A stretch of 64,000 nt of DNA from Pseudomonas lini (GCF_001042905.1 NZ_JYLB01000007.1:62001-126000); one strand, 5' to 3'; counted from the first letter of the stretch, positions 44,361 through 53,917 are shown. Notes: a model not told the origin generated them from the sequence alone. Numbers and translations are program-made.

Positions 44361-44446
44361 AGAAGATCGCAGCCTCCGGCAGCTCCTACATTAAATTGGC
44401 GTACACCCTGTAGGAGCTGCCGAAGGCTGCGATCTTTTGATTTTTT
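44361..44446. repeat. REP-type palindrome, family D
   Basis: Inverted arms, core GTAGGAGCTGCCG, around a roughly 20-base loop lie between the convergent Lon-domain and DedA-PAP2 genes; the right arm reaches the stop of the latter. One arm carries a CTCCGG change relative to the other copies. Confidence 0.88.
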
Positions 44447-45762
44447 CAGTACGCATACCGCAACATCGCATGCGGCATGTGTCTCAACACAAAGAAACCG
44501 AACAACGCCACCAACGACGGCAATACCAGCCACCAGATTTTCGGCGGCATGGCGTTGAGCGAAGTCTGGCGTTGAGTCAGCCAAAGACTCACTGCACACA
44601 CGCACGCCGCCAGCATCGCGCCGGCCAGTACATCGGTCGGCCAGTGCGCGCCCAGGTACACCCGCGAGAAGGCAATCATCAGCGCCGGCAAGCAGCCCAC
44701 CAATAACCAGGTCAGGCGCATGCGCGGCGGTTGCCCGCGACCCGCCAGCACAGCGAGCGTCAAGAACAGCGCGAAAGAGCCCGAGGCATGGCCGCTGGGC
44801 ATGCTGTAGCTGGTCAGTGGATCGCTCAGCACTTCCGGGCGCACACGGGCGAAAAAGTGCTTGGTCGCGGTGTTGCCCAGTGCGGTGAACAGCAGGGTGC
44901 CGCCGGCGAAGAGTGCGTGTCGCCATTGTCGTGTCAGCAATAGCAAGACTGTCAGCAGCGCGCTGAACATGAACATGTTGCGGAACTCACCGATCAGCGT
45001 GAACACCACAGCCACTTCATCAAGCACCGGGCTACGGTGTTCCTGTATCAGGGTCATCAGTCCTTGGTCAAGGGCGGTCAGGTGCGGATAGCCGATGAAC
45101 AGGCCGATCAGGATCAACAGGCTCATGCTGCTGATCCAGAGGGTCGCCCGGCGATGGCGGCGCAGGCTGCTGTTTGCGCTCAGACCGACCATCACTGCAA
45201 TGCTGCCGGCGACAATCCCGGCTTCAGGCCAGAAACCTTCCGGCAATGGCAGGCGAATCGCGGCCCCGGTGGCCCAGCCCGGCAGGAGATAGGCGAGGCT
45301 CCAGCCCGCGGCAGCCAACAGGCTGACGACGGCGAAGCGCGGGAAGGGCATGTCGAACATCCCGGCGACCATTGGCAGCATTGGCCGCAGCGGGCCGATA
45401 AAGCGTCCGACCAACAGGCTGGCGATGCCATAACGCTGGAAATAAGCCTCGGCCCCGGCGATCCATTCCGGATGATGGCGCAACCCCGGCAGGCGACGGA
45501 TGTTCTGGTGGAAATGTCGCCCTAAAAAGTACGAAACGATGTCGCCCAGCACACCGCCGAGAAAGCCCAGCAGCAGCGTTTCACCCAATGGCAGCGCGCC
45601 ACTGCCAGCCAGTACCGTTACGGCAAACAGCAACACCGTGCCAGGCACGATCAGTCCGACAATCGCCAGGCATTCCATACAAGCCACTATGAACACTGCC
45701 GCGGCCAGCCATTGCGGATTGACCGTCAGCCAACCGGTCACGCTATCGAGCCATGGGCCCAT
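44446..45762 (-). CDS. Fused DedA / PAP2 phosphatase membrane protein
   Basis: A 438-residue membrane protein joining two domains. Residues 1-200 are DedA/VTT-like (VGLIVPGTVLLFAVTVLAGSGA, GRFIGPLRPMLPMVAGMFDM). Residues about 225-420 form a PAP2 lipid phosphatase with all three motifs: KHFFARVRP, the PSGHA core, and SRVYLGAHWPTDV. The pairing suggests flipping and dephosphorylating a polyprenyl or phosphatidyl lipid, for example undecaprenyl diphosphate. The start at 45762 (MGPWLDSVTGW) is chosen over an upstream ATG lacking a membrane context. Confidence 0.92.
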   Translation of the reverse strand: MGPWLDSVTGWLTVNPQWLAAAVFIVACMECLAIVGLIVPGTVLLFAVTVLAGSGALPLGETLLLGFLGGVLGDIVSYFLGRHFHQNIRRLPGLRHHPEWIAGAEAYFQRYGIASLLVGRFIGPLRPMLPMVAGMFDMPFPRFAVVSLLAAAGWSLAYLLPGWATGAAIRLPLPEGFWPEAGIVAGSIAVMVGLSANSSLRRHRRATLWISSMSLLILIGLFIGYPHLTALDQGLMTLIQEHRSPVLDEVAVVFTLIGEFRNMFMFSALLTVLLLLTRQWRHALFAGGTLLFTALGNTATKHFFARVRPEVLSDPLTSYSMPSGHASGSFALFLTLAVLAGRGQPPRMRLTWLLVGCLPALMIAFSRVYLGAHWPTDVLAGAMLAACVCAVSLWLTQRQTSLNAMPPKIWWLVLPSLVALFGFFVLRHMPHAMLRYAY

Positions 45763-45830
45763 AAAAACAACTCCGTCTGATTCAATTGGCCCTTGGTGGG
45801 CGAACACAATTTAAACAGCACCATAAAACC

Positions 45831-45923
45831 CTGTGGGAGCGGGCTTGCCCGCGATGGCGCCGTGACAGTCAGCCTTAATGTCGACCGGTATGGCCCTATC
45901 GCGGGCAAGCCCGCTCCCACAGG
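45831..45923. repeat. REP-type inverted pair, family A
   Basis: Inverted copies at 45831-45858 and 45897-45923 (core GTGGGAGCGGGCTTGC) fill the gap between mpg and the DedA-PAP2 gene. Confidence 0.9.
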
Positions 45924-45953
45924 GATCTCCTTTGCATCAAGATTCAGCAGGTA

Positions 45954-46652
45954 TCAGGACAACAAAAAATAATCGCGACCTTCGACTTGCCCCCGGCGCA
46001 GCGGGTTGCGCGTGCAGTAAAGTGCGTAAGCCGCATCAACAAAACGGTACATCAAGTGTTCGTCGCGCCCGTGGGGAATGCCCAGGCGTGTGGTCTGGAT
46101 GATGTGGCCGGGCGCTGGCCCGACATCTTCCACCAGCAGCACTTCATGGTCGAAGCGTTTGGCGTCCCAGACTGGCACCTTCAGCCCCAGCGCTCTGCAG
46201 AGCAGCGTTTGTCCAGCACACAATTTTTGTGAGGGGCGAGGGCGGCCCCGGGCATCGGGATTGTTCAATAGCATCTGCGCCAGGCTCGCCGGCCCGCTCA
46301 GTTCGTCGACCCATGGATAGGCGGACTTGATCAACACCGCATTGCCGGGGCCCTGAGCGCTGAAGTTCAACGAATCGCCGCCGCGGGCGTAATACATATA
46401 GATGTGGCCGCCATCCAGAAACAAAGCCTTACGCTTTTCTGTGTAGCCAAGAGAGGCGTGGCTGCCTTTTTCTTCGCAGTAATAGGCTTCGGTCTCGATG
46501 ATCCGGGCACTGAGCCACAGGTCGCCGACCCGATGACGGATGATTTTGCCCAATAAATCCCGGGCTAGCGTTTGGGCGTCGCGGTCGAAAAATGCATCCG
46601 GCAGCCCCTTGGGCGGGGACGTAGTGGAGGCACGAACAGTCAGATTGGTCAT
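45954..46652 (-). CDS. mpg: DNA-3-methyladenine glycosylase (AAG/MPG family)
   Basis: A 232-residue base-excision glycosylase removing alkylated purines such as 3-methyladenine and hypoxanthine. AAG features: ARDLLGKIIRHR near residue 29, IIETEAYYCEEKGSHASLGYTEKRKALFLDGGHIYMYYARG (about 51-91, including the catalytic Glu and intercalating Tyr region), and GPGNAVLIKSAYP. Stand-alone gene, divergent from proA. Confidence 0.96.
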   Translation of the reverse strand: MTNLTVRASTTSPPKGLPDAFFDRDAQTLARDLLGKIIRHRVGDLWLSARIIETEAYYCEEKGSHASLGYTEKRKALFLDGGHIYMYYARGGDSLNFSAQGPGNAVLIKSAYPWVDELSGPASLAQMLLNNPDARGRPRPSQKLCAGQTLLCRALGLKVPVWDAKRFDHEVLLVEDVGPAPGHIIQTTRLGIPHGRDEHLMYRFVDAAYALYCTRNPLRRGQVEGRDYFLLS

Positions 46653-46787
46653 GATGAACAGCGTTTATCAGGGCTGATTGAGTCGTGATGATAACAATAT
46701 GCAGCTTAATCACGGCTGAACGTCGGCAAATTGCGCTCCATTTCGACCATCCGCCTGTCACCGCTGTTAGTCCCGGGACGCGGCAGC

Positions 46788-46793
46788 TATAAT
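46788..46793 (+). promoter_or_regulatory. Probable -10 box for proA
   Basis: A perfect TATAAT lies 49 bases before the proA start, flanked by GCGGCAG/CTGCCGC inverted arms. The matching -35 element is weak. The gap between mpg and proA is 189 bases and has no other feature. Confidence 0.55.
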
Positions 46794-46841
46794 CTGCCGC
46801 TTTACTCTTTACCAAGACCTTAGCAAAGACCATTGCAGACC

Positions 46842-48113
46842 ATGACTGAGTCCGTTCTTGACTACATGACCCGTTTGGGTCGCGCCGCCCGCGAAGCTTC
46901 CCGCGTGATCGGCCGTGCCAGCACCGCGCAGAAAAACCGTGCGCTGCAGGCGGCTGCCAATGCGCTGGACGCTGCACGCGCCGAACTGACGGCTGCCAAT
47001 GAGCTGGATTTGGCCGCCGGTCGCGCCAATGGTCTGGAGCCTGCTCTGCTGGAACGCCTGGCACTGACCCCGGAGCGCATCGACGGCATGATCGTCGGTT
47101 TGCGTCAGGTCGCGGCACTGCCGGACCCGGTGGGTGCGATCCGCGACATGAGTTATCGCCCGTCCGGCATCCAGGTCGGCAAGATGCGTGTGCCATTGGG
47201 CGTGATCGGGATCATCTACGAATCACGGCCGAACGTGACCATCGATGCCGCCAGCCTGTGCCTGAAGTCCGGCAACGCGACCATTCTGCGTGGCGGCTCC
47301 GAGGCGATTCATTCCAACCGTGCTATTGCTGCCTGCATCCAGCGCGGCCTGGCCGAGGCCGATCTGCCTGCCGCCGTGGTGCAAGTGGTCGAAACCACCG
47401 ACCGTGCGGCCGTCGGCGCGCTGATCACCATGCCCGAATACGTCGATGTCATCGTGCCCCGGGGTGGCCGTGGCCTGATCGAACGGGTCAGTCGCGATGC
47501 CCGCGTGCCCGTCATCAAGCACCTGGACGGCATCTGTCACGTCTATGTCAGCGCTCATGCCGATCTGCCGAAAGCCCAGCGCATCGCGTTCAACGCCAAG
47601 ACTTACCGTTATGGCATCTGTGGCGCCATGGAAACCTTGCTGGTCGATCAGGCAGTCGCCAAGGATTTCCTGCCATCGATGGCTGCCCAGTTCCGCGAAA
47701 AAGGCGTCGAACTGCGCGGTTGCGAGCGTACCCAGGCGATCATCGAGGCCATTGCAGCGACTGAAGAAGACTGGCACACCGAATACCTGGCGCCGATCCT
47801 CTCGATCCGCGTGGTCGACGGTCTGGATCAGGCCATCGAGCACATTAATAAGTACGGCTCCCATCACACCGATTCGATCGTCAGCGAAAACCTGGCAGAC
47901 ACCCGGCGTTTCGTGGCTGAAGTCGATTCGTCTTCGGTCATGATCAACACCCCGACGTGCTTCGCCGATGGCTTCGAATACGGATTGGGTGCCGAGATTG
48001 GCATTTCTACTGATAAGCTGCACGCCCGCGGCCCGGTGGGCCTCGAAGGTCTGACCTGCGAGAAGTACATCGTGATCGGTGACGGTCAGTTGCGCGGCCA
48101 GGAGTCGGTCTGA
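46842..48113 (+). CDS. proA: Gamma-glutamyl phosphate reductase
   Basis: A 423-residue NADPH-dependent reductase of the proline pathway converting gamma-glutamyl phosphate to the semialdehyde. ProA features: VPLGVIGIIYESRPNVTIDAASLCLKSGN (about residues 107-135), ILRGGSEAIHSN, VPRGGRGLI, and the catalytic-Cys region HLDGICHVYV. The start at 46842 (MTESVLDYM) is preferred over an in-frame TTG nine bases upstream. Its stop lies just before nadD. Confidence 0.98.
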   Translation: MTESVLDYMTRLGRAAREASRVIGRASTAQKNRALQAAANALDAARAELTAANELDLAAGRANGLEPALLERLALTPERIDGMIVGLRQVAALPDPVGAIRDMSYRPSGIQVGKMRVPLGVIGIIYESRPNVTIDAASLCLKSGNATILRGGSEAIHSNRAIAACIQRGLAEADLPAAVVQVVETTDRAAVGALITMPEYVDVIVPRGGRGLIERVSRDARVPVIKHLDGICHVYVSAHADLPKAQRIAFNAKTYRYGICGAMETLLVDQAVAKDFLPSMAAQFREKGVELRGCERTQAIIEAIAATEEDWHTEYLAPILSIRVVDGLDQAIEHINKYGSHHTDSIVSENLADTRRFVAEVDSSSVMINTPTCFADGFEYGLGAEIGISTDKLHARGPVGLEGLTCEKYIVIGDGQLRGQESV

Positions 48114-48114
48114 C

Positions 48115-48804
48115 TTGGGCGACTTCGACCCGTCAATCCAAGTGACCGCCAGCGAGCCTCTGCCTCGACGCATTGGCGTACTGGGCGGGACCTTCGACCC
48201 GGTGCACATCGGCCATTTGCGCGGTGCGCTGGAAGTCGCCGAATCGCTGGCGCTCGATGAGTTGCGTCTGACACCCAGTGCCAGGCCGCCTCATCGCGGT
48301 ACGCCGCAAGTGTCGGCGAAGGACCGTCTGGCGATGGTCAAGTGCGCGGTGGCCGGTGTGCCTCCGTTGGTGGTGGACGCCCGCGAATTGCAGCGGGACA
48401 AACCGTCCTACACCATCGACACCCTGGAACTGATGCGCGCCGAATTGGCCGCCCCAGACCAGGTTTTTCTACTTTTGGGCTGGGACGCATTTTGCGGCCT
48501 GCCCACTTGGCACCGCTGGGAAGAGTTGCTCCAGCATTGCCACATCCTGGTGCTGCAACGCCCGGATGCCGACAGCGAACCGCCGGATGCCTTGCGCAAC
48601 CTGCTGGCAGCGCGCTCGGTGAGCGACCCGCTGGCCCTCAAAGGGCCGAGCGGACAGATTGCATTCGTCTGGCAGACGCCGCTCGCGGTATCCGCCACCC
48701 AGATCCGTCAACTGCTGGCCAGCGGTAAGTCGGTACGTTTCCTGGTGCCCGACGCGGTCCTGGCCTACATCGATGCGCACGGGCTTTACCGTGCGTCGAA
48801 CTGA
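48115..48804 (+). CDS. nadD: Nicotinate-nucleotide adenylyltransferase
   Basis: A 229-residue enzyme joining nicotinate mononucleotide to ATP to form deamido-NAD. Motifs: GGTFDPVHIGHLRGA (the HxGH nucleotide-binding site, about residues 24-38), TPSARPPHR, and SATQIRQLLASG (ISxTxxR type) near the end. No ATG starts the frame after proA; a TTG at 48115, 11 bases after an AGGAG site, is the best candidate and a GTG at 48142 the alternative. Followed by rsfS, the conserved nadD-rsfS-rlmH order. Confidence 0.93.
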   Translation: MGDFDPSIQVTASEPLPRRIGVLGGTFDPVHIGHLRGALEVAESLALDELRLTPSARPPHRGTPQVSAKDRLAMVKCAVAGVPPLVVDARELQRDKPSYTIDTLELMRAELAAPDQVFLLLGWDAFCGLPTWHRWEELLQHCHILVLQRPDADSEPPDALRNLLAARSVSDPLALKGPSGQIAFVWQTPLAVSATQIRQLLASGKSVRFLVPDAVLAYIDAHGLYRASN

Positions 48805-48876
48805 AAAAGGGCGCGCTTCAAGGCACGTGAATGCGTGTATCGAAGCGCCCGAACACACGAGCAAAACGAGTTTTAT

Positions 48877-49371
48877 ATGACTGACAAAGACGTAAACAAA
48901 GTAAAGCGCAAGGGCACGTTCAAGAGCGCTCCGCTGCCAGTAGTGGCCAATACCGGCCCGGAACTGCGCGGCGAAGAGCTGGTCAAGGTTGCCGTTGCAG
49001 CCCTGGAGGACGTCAAGGCCCAGGATGTTCTGGTGATCGACGTTCGTGAAAAGCAGAGCATCACTGACTTCATGATCATTGCTACCGGTACTTCCAACCG
49101 CCAGATCGGCGCGATGCTGGACAAGGTCCGCGAGGCGGTCAAGGCCCAGGGCGTCAAGCCGTTGGGTGAAGAGGGCAAGGGCGACAGCGACTGGGTGTTG
49201 CTGGATATGGACGATGTCATCGTGCACATGATGACTGCCAGCGCTCGCCAGTTCTATGACCTGGAGCGTTTGTGGCAGGGTGCCGAGCAGAGCCGTGCCG
49301 GCAGCGCCGCGCACCACAGCCCGGAAAACACCCATGAGCATTTCATCAAGCTCAACAAAGACCAGCAATAA
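48877..49371 (+). CDS. rsfS: Ribosome silencing factor RsfS
   Basis: A 164-residue protein that binds ribosomal protein L14 and blocks subunit joining during starvation. The core runs from about residue 28 (ELVKVAVAALEDVKAQDVLVIDVREKQSITDFMIIATGTSNRQI-type text) through GDSDWVLLDMDDVIVHMMTASARQFYDLERLW. An N-terminal KVKRKGTFKSAP basic tail and a polar C-terminal extension are additional. It is followed nine bases later by rlmH. Confidence 0.97.
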   Translation: MTDKDVNKVKRKGTFKSAPLPVVANTGPELRGEELVKVAVAALEDVKAQDVLVIDVREKQSITDFMIIATGTSNRQIGAMLDKVREAVKAQGVKPLGEEGKGDSDWVLLDMDDVIVHMMTASARQFYDLERLWQGAEQSRAGSAAHHSPENTHEHFIKLNKDQQ

Positions 49372-49380
49372 GGGAACGCT

Positions 49381-49848
49381 GTGCGACTGCGACTGATCGC
49401 CGTCGGTTCACGCATGCCCAAATGGGTGGAAGAAGGCTGGCATGAATATGCCAAGCGTCTTCCGTCCGAGCTGGCGCTGGAACTGGTGGAAATTCCGCTC
49501 AACACTCGCGGCAAGAACGCCGACGTGGCGCGCTTTATCCGTCAGGAAGGCGAAGCCATGCTGGCCAAGGTCGGGCCGAACGAGCGCATTGTCACCCTCG
49601 AAGTCCACGGCAAGCCCTGGAGCACCGAGCAACTGGCGGTCGAACTCGATCGTTGGCGGCTGGACTCGCGCACGGTGAATTTCATGGTCGGCGGCCCCGA
49701 GGGGCTGGCGCCGGAAGTCTGTGCCCGGGCGGATCAACGCTGGTCGTTGTCACCGTTGACGTTGCCGCACCCGCTGGTGCGGATTCTGATCGGCGAACAG
49801 CTGTATCGTGCCTGGACAGTGTTGTCCGGCCACCCTTACCACAAGTAG
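49381..49848 (+). CDS. rlmH: 23S rRNA pseudouridine1915 N3-methyltransferase RlmH
   Basis: A 155-residue SPOUT methyltransferase acting on helix 69 of 23S rRNA in assembled ribosomes. Features: RLIAVGSRMPKWVEEGWHEYAKRLP at the N-terminus, the knotted SAM site VGGPEGLAPEV, and the C-terminal LSPLTLPHPLVRILIGEQLYRAW motif. The start is GTG. It lies between rsfS and mrdA. Confidence 0.98.
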   Translation: MRLRLIAVGSRMPKWVEEGWHEYAKRLPSELALELVEIPLNTRGKNADVARFIRQEGEAMLAKVGPNERIVTLEVHGKPWSTEQLAVELDRWRLDSRTVNFMVGGPEGLAPEVCARADQRWSLSPLTLPHPLVRILIGEQLYRAWTVLSGHPYHK

Positions 49849-49858
49849 TTCTGCCCTC

Positions 49859-51754
49859 ATGCCCCAGCCGATCCGTATCAAGGACCACGAAAAAGACGCC
49901 CGTCTGGTGCGTGGCCGCGTCGTGTTCGGGGCAATTGCAGTGGTGGCGCTGATTGGCGTGCTGATCGCTCGGCTGTATTTCCTTCAGGTGATCCAGTACG
50001 AGTACCACTCGACCCTGTCGGAAAACAACCGCGTCCATGTGCAGCCGATTCCGCCGACGCGCGGGTTGATCTTCGACCGCAATGGCGTGGTGGTGGCCGA
50101 CAACCGGCCGAGCTTCAGCCTGAGCATGACCCGCGAACGCTCCGGTGACTGGCAGCAAGTGCTCGACGTGATCGTTGAAGTGCTGGAGCTGACGCCCGAG
50201 GACCGGGTGATCTTCGAAAAGCGCATGCGTCAGGGGCGCCGACCGTTTGAGCCGGTGCCAATCCTGTTCGAGCTGACCGAAGAGCAGATCGCCCGCATCG
50301 CGGTGAACCAGTTCCGCCTGCCTGGCGTGGAAGTGGTCGCGCAACTGGTGCGGCATTACCCGCAGGGCGCGCACTTTGCGCACTCGGTGGGTTACATGGG
50401 GCGGATCAACGAGAAAGAGCTGAAGACTCTGGATCCGGTGGGTTACAGCGGCACCCATCAAATTGGTAAAACCGGCATCGAGCGGTTCTACGAGCCCGAG
50501 CTGCACGGTCAGGTGGGTTACGAAGAAGTTGAGACCAACGCCCGCGGCCGCGTGCTGCGGGTACTCAAACGTACCGAACCGATTTCCGGCAAGGACATCG
50601 TCCTGAGCCTGGACATCAAATTGCAGGAGGCCGCCGAAGCCGCGCTTGGCGGTCGCCGTGGCGCGGTGGTGGCGCTGGACCCGAAAACCGGCGAAGTGCT
50701 GGCGATGGTCAGTCAGCCGAGTTTCGACCCGAACCTGTTCGTCACCGGCATCAGCTTCAAAGCCTATTCCGAGTTGCGCGATTCCATCGACCGGCCACTG
50801 TTCAACCGCGTGTTGCGTGGTCTGTACCCGCCGGGCTCGACGATTAAACCAGCGGTGGCGATTGCCGGTCTGGATGCGGGCGTGGTTACGGCGTCGACCC
50901 GGGTCTACGACCCCGGTTACTACCAACTGCCCAACTACGATCACAAATACCGTAACTGGAACCGTACCGGCGACGGCTACGTGGATCTGGACACGGCGAT
51001 CATGCGCTCCAATGACACCTACTTTTATGACCTGGCCCACAAGCTGGGGATCGATCGGTTGTCGGCCTACATGAGTAAATTCGGCATTGGCCAGAAAGTC
51101 TCCCTCGACATGTTCGAAGAGTCGCCGGGGTTGATGCCGACCCGGGAATGGAAGCGCGCGACCCGTCGTCAAGCCTGGTATCCGGGCGAAACGCTGATTC
51201 TCGGGATCGGTCAGGGCTATATGCAGTCCACTCCGTTGCAGTTGGCGCAGGCCACGGCGCTGGTGGCCAACAAGGGTGTCTGGAATCGTCCGCATTTGGC
51301 CAAGACCCTCGAAGGCGCGAAGCCGGTGGACGAAAATCCAATGCCGGACATTATCCTGCGCGACCCGTCGGACTGGACCAAGGTCAACCACGGCATGCAG
51401 CAGGTGATGCACGGTGCCCGCGGCACCGCGCGTAAGGCCGCGATCGGTTCGCAATACCGGATCGCCGGCAAAAGTGGTACGGCTCAGGTGGTCGCGATCA
51501 AGCAGGGCGAGAAATACGACCGCTCCAAGGTTCAGGAGCGCCATCGCGACCACGCCTTGTTCGTTGGCTTCGCGCCGGCCGAAAACCCGAAAATCGTAGT
51601 GTCGGTGATGGTCGAGAATGGTGAGTCCGGCTCCGGTGTCGCCGCGCCTGTGGTGCGTCAAGTCATGGACGCCTGGCTCCTGGACCAGGACGGCCGACTG
51701 AAAGCCGAATACGCCAGCCCTATCAGTGCGGAGGCTACGGCCCGTGAAGAGTAA
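49859..51754 (+). CDS. mrdA: Penicillin-binding protein 2 (elongasome transpeptidase)
   Basis: A 631-residue inner-membrane transpeptidase of the rod-shape machinery. One N-terminal transmembrane segment (about residues 24-43) precedes a dimerisation domain and the transpeptidase domain. Active-site motifs: SxxK in PPGSTIKPAV (about residue 327), SxN in MRSNDTYFYD, and KSGT in IAGKSGTAQV. The start at 49859 (MPQPIRIKDHE) is supported by family length. It overlaps rodA by 11 bases, so both are made together. Confidence 0.97.
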   Translation: MPQPIRIKDHEKDARLVRGRVVFGAIAVVALIGVLIARLYFLQVIQYEYHSTLSENNRVHVQPIPPTRGLIFDRNGVVVADNRPSFSLSMTRERSGDWQQVLDVIVEVLELTPEDRVIFEKRMRQGRRPFEPVPILFELTEEQIARIAVNQFRLPGVEVVAQLVRHYPQGAHFAHSVGYMGRINEKELKTLDPVGYSGTHQIGKTGIERFYEPELHGQVGYEEVETNARGRVLRVLKRTEPISGKDIVLSLDIKLQEAAEAALGGRRGAVVALDPKTGEVLAMVSQPSFDPNLFVTGISFKAYSELRDSIDRPLFNRVLRGLYPPGSTIKPAVAIAGLDAGVVTASTRVYDPGYYQLPNYDHKYRNWNRTGDGYVDLDTAIMRSNDTYFYDLAHKLGIDRLSAYMSKFGIGQKVSLDMFEESPGLMPTREWKRATRRQAWYPGETLILGIGQGYMQSTPLQLAQATALVANKGVWNRPHLAKTLEGAKPVDENPMPDIILRDPSDWTKVNHGMQQVMHGARGTARKAAIGSQYRIAGKSGTAQVVAIKQGEKYDRSKVQERHRDHALFVGFAPAENPKIVVSVMVENGESGSGVAAPVVRQVMDAWLLDQDGRLKAEYASPISAEATAREE

Positions 51755-52889
51755 TTTCGATCGCATCCTCTCCAGCGAGGATGTGATGCGTCGCCGTGCG
51801 ACGCTGTTGCAACGCATGCACATCGACGGCCCGCTGCTGATCCTGCTGCTGACCCTCGCGGCCGGTAGCCTGTTCGTGCTGTATTCGGCCAGCGGCAAAA
51901 GCTGGGATCTGCTGGCCAAGCAAGCGACTTCCTTTGGCATCGGCCTGGTGTCGATGATCGTCATCGCCCAGTTCGAGCCGCGCTTCATGGCCCGCTGGGT
52001 GCCCGTCGGTTATGTGATCGGCGTGCTGTTGCTGGTGGTGGTGGACGTCATGGGCCACAACGCCATGGGTGCCACGCGCTGGATCAACATTCCCGGGGTG
52101 ATCCGCTTCCAGCCCTCGGAGTTCATGAAGATCTTGATGCCGGCAACTATCGCCTGGTACCTGGCCAAGCGCTCCTTGCCGCCACAGCTCAAGCATGTGG
52201 GCGTCAGTCTGTTTCTGATCGGGTTGCCATTCATCTTGATCGTGCGCCAGCCCGACCTCGGCACTTCACTGCTTATTCTCGCCGGTGGCGCGTTCGTGCT
52301 GTTCATGGGCGGCCTGCGCTGGCGCTGGATTCTCAGCGTAATTGCTGCCGCCGTGCCGGTGTCTGTGGCCATGTGGTACTTCGTGATGCACGATTACCAA
52401 AAGCAGCGCGTCCTGACGTTCCTCGACCCGGAGAGCGATCCGCTGGGTACCGGCTGGAACATCATTCAGTCGAAAGCCGCCATTGGTTCCGGTGGCGTGT
52501 TCGGCAAAGGCTGGTTGCTTGGCACTCAGTCGCACCTGGACTTCCTGCCGGAAAGCCACACCGACTTCATTATTGCGGTGCTGGGCGAAGAATTCGGCCT
52601 GGTGGGCATCTGCGCACTGTTGCTGATTTACCTGCTGTTGATCGGTCGCGGACTGGTGATTACCGCCCAGGCGCAGACATTGTTCGGCAAATTGCTCGCG
52701 GGCAGCCTGACCATGACGTTTTTTGTTTACGTTTTCGTCAACATCGGTATGGTCAGTGGCCTGTTGCCGGTTGTGGGAGTGCCGTTGCCGTTCATTAGCT
52801 ACGGAGGAACTTCGCTGGTGACGCTACTGTCAGCGTTTGGGGTTTTGATGTCGATCCATACCCATCGTAAGTGGATCGCACAGGTTTGA
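51744..52889 (+). CDS. rodA: Rod shape-determining glycosyltransferase RodA
   Basis: A 381-residue polytopic SEDS glycosyltransferase that polymerises lipid II together with PBP2. About ten membrane segments are seen. SEDS landmarks include NAMGATRWINIPGVIRFQPSEFMKI (about residues 105-129), RQPDLGTSLLI with the essential aspartate, and the C-terminal PFISYGGTSLV. The start is GTG at 51744, inside the mrdA end. Confidence 0.97.
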   Translation: MKSNFDRILSSEDVMRRRATLLQRMHIDGPLLILLLTLAAGSLFVLYSASGKSWDLLAKQATSFGIGLVSMIVIAQFEPRFMARWVPVGYVIGVLLLVVVDVMGHNAMGATRWINIPGVIRFQPSEFMKILMPATIAWYLAKRSLPPQLKHVGVSLFLIGLPFILIVRQPDLGTSLLILAGGAFVLFMGGLRWRWILSVIAAAVPVSVAMWYFVMHDYQKQRVLTFLDPESDPLGTGWNIIQSKAAIGSGGVFGKGWLLGTQSHLDFLPESHTDFIIAVLGEEFGLVGICALLLIYLLLIGRGLVITAQAQTLFGKLLAGSLTMTFFVYVFVNIGMVSGLLPVVGVPLPFISYGGTSLVTLLSAFGVLMSIHTHRKWIAQV

Positions 52890-52906
52890 ATAAGGTGAAG
52901 ATTTCA

Positions 52907-53917
52907 ATGCAAGTAATGCGTGGCTGGGCGACTCGATACGCACCGTGGGTCGGCCTGGTAAGCATCCTTGGTACCACGCAGCAAGCGTGGGCCGGCGATT
53001 ACGAAGGCTCACCCCAGGTGGCCGAGTTCGTCGGTGAAATGACCCGCGACTATGGCTTTGCCGGCGAACAGCTGATGGGCGTGTTCCGCGAAGCCGAGCG
53101 CAAACAGTCGATTCTGGACGCGATCTCCAAGCCCGCCGAACGGGTTAAACAGTGGAAAGAATATCGCCCGATGTTCATCACCGACGCGCGCATCGCTCGT
53201 GGTGTGGACTTCTGGCGTCAGCACGAAGCGGTCCTGGCTCGCGCCGAGCAGGAATACGGCGTGCCGGCGCAGGTGATCGTCTCGATCATCGGCGTCGAGA
53301 CCTTTTTTGGTCGAAATACCGGCAATTTCCGGGTAATCGATGCCTTGTCGACCCTGGGTTTCGACTATCCTCCCCGTGCCGAATTCTTCCGCAAGGAATT
53401 GCGTGAATTCCTGCTGCTGGCCCGCGAGGAGCAGGTCGACCCGTTGACCCTCAAAGGCTCCTACGCCGGAGCCATGGGTTTGCCGCAGTTCATGCCGAGC
53501 AGTTTTCGCGCTTATGCGGTGGATTTCGACGGTGACGGTCACATTAATATCTGGACCAACCCGGATGATGCCATCGGCAGCGTCGCCAGTTATTTCAAGC
53601 GTCACGGCTGGGTTGCCGGCGAACCTGTGGTCAGCCGCGCCGATGTGCGTGGCGATCAGGTAGACGAGGGTTTGACCGCCGGCATCGAGCCGACGAAAAC
53701 CGTCGGGGAGTTGCGGGCGCTGGGCTGGTCGAGTCATGATGCGCTGCGCGATGATATGCCAGTCACGGCTTTCCGTCTGGAAGGTGACAATGGCCCTGAA
53801 TACTGGATGGGCCTGACGAATTTTTACGCGATCACGCGTTATAACCGCAGCGTGATGTACGCCATGGCCGTACATCAACTGTCTGAACAGCTGGTCCAAG
53901 CACGGGGCGTCAAGTAA
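52907..53917 (+). CDS. mltB: Membrane-bound lytic murein transglycosylase B
   Basis: A 336-residue lytic transglycosylase cleaving glycan strands to 1,6-anhydro-MurNAc products. Signal-like N-terminus ending TTQQAWAG, then the MltB/SltB domain with the catalytic glutamate in IVSIIGVETFFGRNTG, and GSYAGAMGLPQFMPSSFRAYAVDFDGDGHINIW. It has no clear lipobox, resembling soluble SltB1 of P. aeruginosa. The start at 52907 has an AAGGTGAAG site. Stop overlaps rlpA by one base. Confidence 0.95.
   Translation: MQVMRGWATRYAPWVGLVSILGTTQQAWAGDYEGSPQVAEFVGEMTRDYGFAGEQLMGVFREAERKQSILDAISKPAERVKQWKEYRPMFITDARIARGVDFWRQHEAVLARAEQEYGVPAQVIVSIIGVETFFGRNTGNFRVIDALSTLGFDYPPRAEFFRKELREFLLLAREEQVDPLTLKGSYAGAMGLPQFMPSSFRAYAVDFDGDGHINIWTNPDDAIGSVASYFKRHGWVAGEPVVSRADVRGDQVDEGLTAGIEPTKTVGELRALGWSSHDALRDDMPVTAFRLEGDNGPEYWMGLTNFYAITRYNRSVMYAMAVHQLSEQLVQARGVK

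Noticed and set aside
49682..51988. A 768-codon open frame on the minus strand
   Set aside because: It lies antisense to mrdA and parts of its neighbours, which have full family motifs; the frame reflects high-GC codon structure.
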